Source: an uncultured Treponema sp. (GTDB taxonomy: Bacteria > Spirochaetota > Spirochaetia > Treponematales > Treponemataceae). Taken from it: DNA of 5,001 bases. The notes beneath the pieces were generated by a model that did no database searches, was not told where the DNA came from, and saw nothing but the letters and a program-made list of their open reading frames with translations. Below, piece after piece: positions 1-5,001 of the stretch. The position numbers were made by a program, and so were the translations under genes. Every line of letters begins with the position of its first letter. Position 1 is the stretch's first letter. The stretch covers positions 1-5,001 of the forward strand of contig CAMNHD010000144.1 of assembly GCA_946538875.1 (NCBI GenBank). Reading direction: 5' to 3'.

Positions 1-1068
1 GATGCCGTTGAGCTTGATGCGGCTGATCTTGAAAAATACGGCAACAGTGAATACCGCTCGGACACGCCTGTAACTCACACTGCAAAAATCAGTTTCAACA
101 TTGACAAGGCTTCTCTTAAGCGCAGGGAAAGTCCTGGTGTAAACCATTCCATTATTTCTTACACTGACTTCAGACACGCTTTTTCACTGGCAATTGACCG
201 TCAGAAGTATATAGAAACAATCACTCCTGCTTCCGAGGCGGGTTATGGAATCATCAACAAACTGTATATTTCCAACCCGGAAACCAACGAGCATTACCGC
301 GAATCTGAACAGGCAAAGAATATGCTCTGCGAATTCTACGGCACTAAAACAGAAAGCGACATCACTGGATATGACAAGGATGAAGCCAGAAAATATCTTG
401 AAAAGGCTTATTCAAAGGCCCTGGCTGCCGGAGACATAAAGGCTGGGGACAAGGTGGTCATAGACGTGCATGTTTACACAGACAGCCCCACGAACAAGCG
501 CACCATTGCCTTTATGCAGGAAGCCATGAATGCCGCCGCGGAAGGAACTGCACTTGAAAACAAGATTTTCCTTAACACTGTCACAGATGAAGACTACTAT
601 AACAACATGAAGAAGGGAAATGTGGACCTTGCATACACTCTCTGGGGAGGCAATGCTTTCAACCCCTATGCACTGCTCCAGTGTTACTGCGATCCGGATG
701 TTGTGAACGAATACGGCTTTAAGCCGAAGGATGAGACAGTCACCATCAATATTGAAGGAAAAAACATCACAAAGACTTATTACGACTGGTACATTGCCCT
801 GAATATGGGTGAATACACAGCTTCAAGCTATGACATAAAGAACACGATTCTTTCCCAAGTGGAGCGCGGCCTTTTGGAAACTTACTGTATGATTCCTTAC
901 CGCTACATGCAGACTGCGGCCCTTGATTCCCAGAGGATCATAAATGGAAGCGACCATTATATCAATCCGCTTGTCGGCTTTGGACAGATTAACTTTATGC
1001 GTTATTCCATGAGCGACCAGGAATGGGATGAATACTGCAGGGAAAACAACAACCATCTGATTTACTAA
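1..1068 (+). CDS. oppA: Peptide ABC transporter substrate-binding protein, C-terminal part (5' end outside window)
   Basis: The frame is open from base 1 to the TAA at 1066-1068, giving 355 residues with no start or signal peptide in view; full family members usually have about 500-650 residues, so roughly the C-terminal 60% is present. It resembles cluster C (SBP_bac_5) extracytoplasmic binding proteins, which capture oligopeptides and deliver them to the permease. The clearest hallmark is the FRHAFSLAIDRQKYI segment at partial residues 57-71, matching the family's 'vRqAlalAiDRe.iv' helix. It is followed by a GYGIINKLY stretch at 81-89, and after about residue 120 by the second-lobe pattern of a helix (DEARKYLEKAYSKAL), strands and a WGGNAFNPY segment. 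The next genes encode the permeases and ATPases of the same importer, which supports the role. Substrate range cannot be read from the sequence; dipeptide, oligopeptide or another small ligand remains possible. An ATG at 322 is internal and not the real start. Confidence 0.9.
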   Translation, partial: DAVELDAADLEKYGNSEYRSDTPVTHTAKISFNIDKASLKRRESPGVNHSIISYTDFRHAFSLAIDRQKYIETITPASEAGYGIINKLYISNPETNEHYRESEQAKNMLCEFYGTKTESDITGYDKDEARKYLEKAYSKALAAGDIKAGDKVVIDVHVYTDSPTNKRTIAFMQEAMNAAAEGTALENKIFLNTVTDEDYYNNMKKGNVDLAYTLWGGNAFNPYALLQCYCDPDVVNEYGFKPKDETVTINIEGKNITKTYYDWYIALNMGEYTASSYDIKNTILSQVERGLLETYCMIPYRYMQTAALDSQRIINGSDHYINPLVGFGQINFMRYSMSDQEWDEYCRENNNHLIY

Positions 1069-1071
1069 GGA
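1067..1071 (+). promoter_or_regulatory. Ribosome binding site of oppB
   Basis: AAGGA overlaps the stop codon of the binding-protein gene and lies 6 bases before the oppB ATG. It is the weakest of the four Shine-Dalgarno sequences in this window. The preceding stop and this start are in the same reading frame, separated only by three sense codons (GGA TTT CTG). Confidence 0.7.
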
Positions 1072-1077
1072 TTTCTG

Positions 1078-2046
1078 ATGCTGAAATATATACTCAAGCG
1101 TGTTGCCCTGCTCTTTGTCAGCCTCTTTCTCATAATGACAATGCTGTTTGTGCTTATCCGTCTGCTGCCCAATTCCATTGAATCCGAGCCGGGCGGATTT
1201 GACTCTGCGCTCCGCCAGATGCGCGAAGCCTGGGGATACAACAAGCCCATCATGGTTCAGTACGGCATTTTCCTGCGTAATGTCTTTACAAGATGGGACT
1301 GGGGATTCTGCACAAACATGGGAACATTCCTTCAACCTGTGACTGCATATATTGCGAGCAAACTGCCTGCCACAATCTACATCAACGTCCTTTCGCTGAT
1401 TCTTTCACTGCCGCTTGGCATTGTGTTCGGGATTGTGGCTGCGGTAAACAAGAACAGATGGCCTGACCACATCATACAAGTGTTTATCATGCTGTTTATC
1501 TCGGTACCGTCTTTTGTATATGCTTTTCTTCTTCAGTACATCGTTGGGTATAAGCTGAACCTTTGTCCTCTGATTTTTGCCGACGGCACTGACTATTTTT
1601 CGTGGACAATTTTTCACTCTGCCATAATGCCGGTGCTTGCACTGAGCTTTGGACCGATTGCAAGAAACATGAGGCTGATACGTGCGGAACTTACCGAAAC
1701 ACTTACAAGCGACTACATGCTTCTTGCCCGCACCAAGGGTCTCACCAGATTCCAGGCCACATGCCGCCATGCCCTGAGGAATTCACTGGTTCCTCTCATG
1801 CCAAGTTTTCTTGGAGACTTTATAGGAATACTGGGCGGTTCTATGATTATTGAGCAGATTTTTGCGGTGCCAGGAATTGGAAAAACTTACGTGCAATCGA
1901 TTGCGGTCAGAGACTTCAATGTATTTATGGCAATCAGCATGTTCTACATTGCTATCGGGCTTGCGGCCGGCATCATTGCTGACTTGAGCTACGGTTTTAT
2001 CGACCCAAGAATCCGCATGGGAGGAGGAAAGACAAATGGACAGTAA
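1078..2046 (+). CDS. oppB: Oligopeptide ABC transporter permease OppB
   Basis: This 322-residue integral membrane protein is one half of the peptide channel and is close to the usual family length (about 305-340). It begins with the typical OppB/DppB N-terminus, MLKYILKRVALLF, whose hydrophobic stretch at residues 9-29 is membrane segment 1. An extracytoplasmic loop of about 65 residues follows, containing a DWGF segment (74-77) at the position of the family's 'DwG' motif. Further membrane segments lie near 97-121, 133-157, 182-198, 238-260 and 283-305, six in total. The cytoplasmic EAA coupling loop is DYMLLARTKGLTRFQATCRH (212-231) followed by ALRNSLVP; it docks on the ATPases. The C-terminus has the usual YGFIDPRIR ending (305-313). 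The ATG is chosen because it follows an AAGGA site and begins the conserved N-terminus. Unlike OppC in this operon, it carries no large insertion. The stop overlaps the oppC start by 11 bases. Confidence 0.96.
   Translation: MLKYILKRVALLFVSLFLIMTMLFVLIRLLPNSIESEPGGFDSALRQMREAWGYNKPIMVQYGIFLRNVFTRWDWGFCTNMGTFLQPVTAYIASKLPATIYINVLSLILSLPLGIVFGIVAAVNKNRWPDHIIQVFIMLFISVPSFVYAFLLQYIVGYKLNLCPLIFADGTDYFSWTIFHSAIMPVLALSFGPIARNMRLIRAELTETLTSDYMLLARTKGLTRFQATCRHALRNSLVPLMPSFLGDFIGILGGSMIIEQIFAVPGIGKTYVQSIAVRDFNVFMAISMFYIAIGLAAGIIADLSYGFIDPRIRMGGGKTNGQ
2022..2027 (+). promoter_or_regulatory. Ribosome binding site of oppC
   Basis: AGGAGG lies inside the end of oppB, within a GGGAGGAGGAAA run (2019-2030), 8 bases before the oppC ATG. 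It supports the start at 2036 and reinitiation by ribosomes finishing oppB. Confidence 0.85.
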
Positions 2047-3529
2047 GTCTTCACTTGAATCCGGCAGCATTCCGGACATTCCTGCTGAAAAATTTGTCTT
2101 TGTCCAAAAAGACAAGCTTATTTCCGAAGTTCAGCTTACGACAAAACCACGGGGGTATTTCAAGGACGCAATGCTCCGCTTTGCCACAAACAAGGGTTCG
2201 GTAATCTGTTTTTTTATAATTGTAATTCTATGTCTTTATGCCATACTGGCGCCTGTTCTTTCTCCATATAAAATCACTGACAAAGACGCGTATTACTCCT
2301 ACGTGAGTCCAAAGAGCAATGTCTTTTCGCGGCTGGGATTTTGGGACGGTTGCCGTAAGATGGAAGTGAATGCGGCAACTTACCACTATTATGCGAACAT
2401 TCCGGGTGCAATCAAAAAGTTCTATGGAGAGAAAGTCAAGACCGTTGCAAAAAGGCCTCAGACCTGGTACCGGATCAAACTTGACACCTACAACAAAACC
2501 GGATGGGTAAAGATTCTTCTTACCAAGGAAGAGTTGGACCAGGCACGCACTTGGGAAAAAACCACAGGCCGTAAACTCTTTTATCCAGTGATTGATGATT
2601 CACTTGTAAAAAACAGCGCATACAAGAATGACCAGAATGCCTGGTTCAAGACTGATGCAAAGGGGCTCCCAGAGCTAAATGCTGCAAGTGGAAAAGTCCA
2701 GGATATTTTTCTCAAGGACAGTTCCTCCAGTGACGGATACGCTTATCACAAACTGCGCATGAACGGAACTCAATACGAAACCCGTGTCCTGTATTCAGAA
2801 TGGTACCGTTACAAAAACGGCCGTCAGCCAGGCTTTCTTTTTGGAACAGACAATTCCGGCTACGACATCTTTACCAGACTTGCCCACGGTGCACGGCTAT
2901 CCCTGCTCCTAAGCATCTGTGTCTCGGCAATCAACCTGATGCTGGGAATCATCATCGGTTCACTGGAAGGATATTACGGCGGAACGTTCGACTTGATTTT
3001 TGAACGTCTCAAGGACATAATCTACGAAGTTCCCACACAGGTGACCATGACTCTGTTCCAGCTATATCTTGCACAGAAAGTCGGCCCGATTGTGTCGCTG
3101 TTCTTTGCATTTATCTTCTACGGCTGGATAGGAACTTCCTCCACTGTGCGCGCCCAGTTCTACCGCTTCAAGGGGCAGGACTACGTGAATGCAAGCCGTA
3201 CACTTGGAGCCAGGGATTCAAGACTTATATTCCGCCACATACTCCCAAATTCAATCGGCTTTATCATAACCGTGAGCGTACTTGCAATTCCCGGAGTAAT
3301 CTTCAGCGAGGCAACTCTGACCTATCTGGGAATCGTAAACCTTGACTCCGACACTCTGACAAGTGTTGGAACTATGCTAAATGCCGCAAGATCGGCTCTA
3401 TCCACCCACCCGCACGCAGTTTTCTTCCCGGCGGCATTCATTTCGATTCTGCTGGTATGCTTCAACGAGTTTGGAAACGGTCTGCGCGACGCATTCAACC
3501 CGTCACTTAGAGGAGCAGAAAATGGCTGA
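2036..3529 (+). CDS. oppC: Oligopeptide ABC transporter permease OppC with large extracytoplasmic insertion
   Basis: This is the second channel subunit, 497 residues against about 300 for E. coli OppC. Residues 1-53 form a long cytoplasmic N-terminal tail (AEKFVFVQKDKLI, then KPRGYFKDAMLRF) leading to membrane segment 1 at about 54-76. Residues 77-265 are an extra, largely hydrophilic, Tyr/Lys/Asn-rich region predicted to lie outside the membrane. The canonical permease then resumes with FLFGTDNSGYDIFTRLAHGA (267-286), matching the family's 'FGTDssGrDl.sR...G' motif. Five more membrane segments follow, near 287-309, 330-346, 352-368, 408-428 and 461-478. The EAA loop is QDYVNASRTLGARDSRLIFR (381-400) followed by HILPN, the ATPase docking site. 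The C-terminus GNGLRDAFNPSLRG is typical. The reading frame runs unbroken through the insertion, so it is not a frameshift or two fused genes. It overlaps oppB by 11 bases and oppD by 8, so its products should be made with theirs. Similar long OppC proteins occur, from memory, in gut Clostridia. Confidence 0.95.
   Translation: MDSKSSLESGSIPDIPAEKFVFVQKDKLISEVQLTTKPRGYFKDAMLRFATNKGSVICFFIIVILCLYAILAPVLSPYKITDKDAYYSYVSPKSNVFSRLGFWDGCRKMEVNAATYHYYANIPGAIKKFYGEKVKTVAKRPQTWYRIKLDTYNKTGWVKILLTKEELDQARTWEKTTGRKLFYPVIDDSLVKNSAYKNDQNAWFKTDAKGLPELNAASGKVQDIFLKDSSSSDGYAYHKLRMNGTQYETRVLYSEWYRYKNGRQPGFLFGTDNSGYDIFTRLAHGARLSLLLSICVSAINLMLGIIIGSLEGYYGGTFDLIFERLKDIIYEVPTQVTMTLFQLYLAQKVGPIVSLFFAFIFYGWIGTSSTVRAQFYRFKGQDYVNASRTLGARDSRLIFRHILPNSIGFIITVSVLAIPGVIFSEATLTYLGIVNLDSDTLTSVGTMLNAARSALSTHPHAVFFPAAFISILLVCFNEFGNGLRDAFNPSLRGAENG
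3511..3515 (+). promoter_or_regulatory. Ribosome binding site that sets the oppD start
   Basis: AGGAG (within AGAGGAG, 3509-3515) lies 6 bases before the ATG at 3522. It decides the oppD start, because the reading frame is open a further 47 codons upstream to an ATG at 3381. That upstream stretch lies inside oppC and has no resemblance to an ATPase. Confidence 0.85.
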
Positions 3530-4847
3530 AATCAACAGGACAGAACTTTCCATAGAGCATCTCACTGTTTCGTTTAAGACAGGAAAGGGCACTGTACATG
3601 CGGTCCGAGACATCTCACTCACTCTGAACAAAGGTGAAACCCTTGCCATAGTTGGTGAAAGCGGTTCAGGCAAATCAGTGAGCGCACGTGCCATCCTGGG
3701 CATAGAAGCTCCCAACGCAATAATTGAACAGGGCAAAATCCTGTACCATGGGGACAATCTTCTTGAATATTCAGAAAAACAGTTCAACAGAATCCGGGGA
3801 AATTCCATCACTATGATTTTCCAGGATCCACTTTCGTCTCTTGACCCTATTGTAAAGATAGGTCCCCAGTTGACTGAAGCAAGCATTCTTAACAACCGCA
3901 CAAACAGGCATCTTGCCGCAAAAGAAATTTCTATTATCTTAAAGCACATAAAAAAATCAGAAGCCAAGCCCGTCTTTCAAAAACTGAAGCAGGAGATTCT
4001 CTCCCTTCAAAAAAAATACCGCGCTTACTTTGCATCGCTTGACCAGGACGACATTGAGTCCACAGACCTGCACGCTGCTCTAAAGCATGCACCTGACTTT
4101 TTTGAAGAAACGTCTCTTGCAAAGAATTACAATGAACGGCTCAAGGAACTTGTGCCACAATCCGTGTACAGGCTTACCAAAAAGATGGCCTACGCAAAAG
4201 CTGTTTCCATCATGCGCGAGGTCGGAATCCCGCAGCCGGAAAAGCGCTTCAACCAATATCCATTTGAATTTTCCGGCGGTATGAGGCAGAGAATTGTAAT
4301 TGCCATTGCTATTGCCGCAAACCCGGAACTTCTTATCTGCGACGAACCGACCACAGCTCTTGACGTGACAATCCAGGCGCAGATTCTTGAACTGATAAAC
4401 AGACTGAAGAAATCGCGGGGAATGAGTGTCATCTTTATCACCCACGACCTTGGTGTTGTGGCAAATGTTGCCGACCGCATAGCCGTGATGTATGCCGGTA
4501 AAATTGTGGAATACGGCAGTACCGAAGATATTTTCTATGCGCCGGCGCACCCGTATACCTGGGCACTGCTTTCCTCCATGCCTGACCTTGAGACCAGCGG
4601 CGAACTTGAAGCTATACCAGGAACTCCTCCAGATATGCTGAATCCTCCAAGCGGGGACGCCTTTGCCGCACGCAATAAATACGCAATGCAGATTGACTTT
4701 GAACAGGAGCCTCCTATGTTCAGGATATCCGACACACACTGGGCCGCTACCTGGCTGCTGCATCCTGATGCACCTAAAGTCGAACTGCCGGAATCTGTAA
4801 AAAAGAGAATTGCCCGTATGCAGGAGGTTAACCATGCCACTGACTAA
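3522..4847 (+). CDS. oppD: Oligopeptide ABC transporter ATPase OppD, with helical insertion and no Fe-S cysteines
   Basis: This 441-residue cytoplasmic ATPase powers peptide uptake together with OppF; E. coli OppD has about 337. Motifs in order are Walker A GESGSGKS (45-52), Q-loop Q101 in [15 protein letters not shown] signature FSGGMRQR (250-257), Walker B LLICDEP (270-276) with catalytic E275, D-loop ALD (279-281) and switch histidine H308 in THD. All key residues are present, so it should be active. Residues about 130-225 are extra: a lysine- and glutamate-rich, probably alpha-helical segment in the helical subdomain between Q-loop and signature. The oligopeptide C-terminal domain starts at [10 protein letters not shown] (341-350). 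There, the region normally holding four 4Fe-4S cysteines is recognisable, but they are replaced by D379, N385, D392 and T410; the only cysteine in the protein is C273 in Walker B. The start is the ATG at 3522, preceded by AGGAG and beginning the ATPase fold ([12 protein letters not shown]). It overlaps oppC by 8 bases and oppF by 14. Confidence 0.96.
   Translation: MAEINRTELSIEHLTVSFKTGKGTVHAVRDISLTLNKGETLAIVGESGSGKSVSARAILGIEAPNAIIEQGKILYHGDNLLEYSEKQFNRIRGNSITMIFQDPLSSLDPIVKIGPQLTEASILNNRTNRHLAAKEISIILKHIKKSEAKPVFQKLKQEILSLQKKYRAYFASLDQDDIESTDLHAALKHAPDFFEETSLAKNYNERLKELVPQSVYRLTKKMAYAKAVSIMREVGIPQPEKRFNQYPFEFSGGMRQRIVIAIAIAANPELLICDEPTTALDVTIQAQILELINRLKKSRGMSVIFITHDLGVVANVADRIAVMYAGKIVEYGSTEDIFYAPAHPYTWALLSSMPDLETSGELEAIPGTPPDMLNPPSGDAFAARNKYAMQIDFEQEPPMFRISDTHWAATWLLHPDAPKVELPESVKKRIARMQEVNHATD
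4822..4827 (+). promoter_or_regulatory. Ribosome binding site of oppF
   Basis: AGGAGG (extended to AGGAGGT) lies within the last codons of oppD, 6 bases before the oppF ATG at 4834. It is the strongest Shine-Dalgarno sequence in the window and fixes this start. Confidence 0.85.
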
Positions 4848-5001
4848 TGACGATGACAAACTTCTTCAAGTTGAACATCTGCGACAATATTTTAACAAGG
4901 GAAACTTCCATGCGGTGGATGATATAAGTTTCCACATCAAGCGCGGAGAGGTTCTTGGTCTTGTGGGAGAATCAGGCTGCGGAAAAACCACAACAGGACG
5001 C
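4834..5001 (+). CDS. oppF: Oligopeptide ABC transporter ATPase OppF, N-terminal part (3' end outside window)
   Basis: The first 56 codons of the second ATPase are present. After a short acidic N-terminus ([11 protein letters not shown]) comes the first strand VEHLRQYF (13-20). Then [20 protein letters not shown] (25-44) leads into Walker [10 protein letters not shown] (45-53). The cysteine in Walker A (GESGCGKTT, against GESGSGKS in OppD) is typical of OppF/DppF, which separates it from the OppD paralogue just upstream. It is expected to pair with OppD as the ATPase heterodimer under the OppB/OppC channel. The Q-loop, signature, Walker B and C-terminal domain lie beyond the window, so integrity and total length cannot be judged. 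It overlaps oppD by 14 bases in another frame and has its own strong ribosome binding site, consistent with coupled translation. Confidence 0.93.
   Translation, partial: MPLTNDDDKLLQVEHLRQYFNKGNFHAVDDISFHIKRGEVLGLVGESGCGKTTTGR

Noticed and set aside
245..439. A small plus-strand open frame inside the binding-protein gene
   Set aside because: It is out of frame with the well-supported oppA sequence, has no ribosome binding site of note and no recognisable product.
823..1335. A 170-codon minus-strand open frame across the oppA/oppB junction
   Set aside because: It is antisense to two conserved genes, its composition is unlike a real protein, and no domain is recognisable.
2209..2215. A T7 run that could be a terminator
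   Set aside because: It encodes Phe residues of OppC membrane segment 1 and no GC-rich inverted repeat precedes it.
2264..2830. The OppC insertion as a separate inserted gene or mobile element
   Set aside because: The frame is continuous on both sides. I saw no terminal inverted repeats, target duplication or composition change, and the length fits long OppC proteins I recall from other bacteria.
3381..3521. An upstream, 47-codon longer start for oppD
   Set aside because: The stretch lies inside the conserved C-terminus of OppC in another frame, has no ATPase similarity, and the ATG at 3522 has a well-placed AGGAG.
4080..4859. A 259-codon open frame on the minus strand opposite oppD
   Set aside because: It lies almost wholly antisense to a clearly conserved ATPase. 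Its translation is rich in Cys, His, Arg and Phe with no recognisable domain, as expected of a shadow of a coding gene.

Overview
This window is one densely packed, plus-strand oligopeptide/dipeptide ABC importer operon in the order oppA (3' part) - oppB - oppC - oppD - oppF (5' part). Both ends are cut by the window edge: the solute-binding protein lacks its N-terminus and the second ATPase stops just after its Walker A motif. No RNA gene, mobile element, CRISPR array, terminator or convincing promoter is visible. There is no non-coding stretch longer than 9 bases, so the promoter must lie upstream of base 1 and any terminator beyond base 5001.

Layout: the binding protein (1-1068) is followed after 9 bases by permease OppB (1078-2046). 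OppC (2036-3529) overlaps OppB by 11 bases, OppD (3522-4847) overlaps OppC by 8, and OppF (from 4834) overlaps OppD by 14. Each internal start has a good Shine-Dalgarno sequence, so the set looks co-transcribed and partly translationally coupled. The binding protein would capture peptides outside the cytoplasmic membrane and pass them to the OppB/OppC channel, which the OppD/OppF ATPase pair drives.

The biology is a standard importer, but three subunit features depart from the textbook E. coli-type Opp/Dpp system. OppC carries about 190 extra residues between its first and second membrane segments, predicted to lie outside the membrane. OppD carries about 95 residues of mostly charged, helical sequence where the E. 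coli protein has a short linker, between the Q-loop and the ABC signature. The C-terminal OppD region that normally holds four cysteines for a 4Fe-4S cluster keeps its surrounding sequence but has lost all four cysteines. From memory, unchecked, similar long OppC/OppD proteins occur in gut Clostridia (Lachnospiraceae-like), so this is probably a recognisable but little-characterised subclass rather than a wholly new system.

Organism: a bacterium of moderate GC (mid-40s % by eye) with strong AGGAGG-type ribosome binding sites. The protein flavour suggests an anaerobic, host-associated lineage: a Treponema-like spirochaete (my weak preference, from codon style) or a Clostridia member. The window has no taxonomic marker that settles this.
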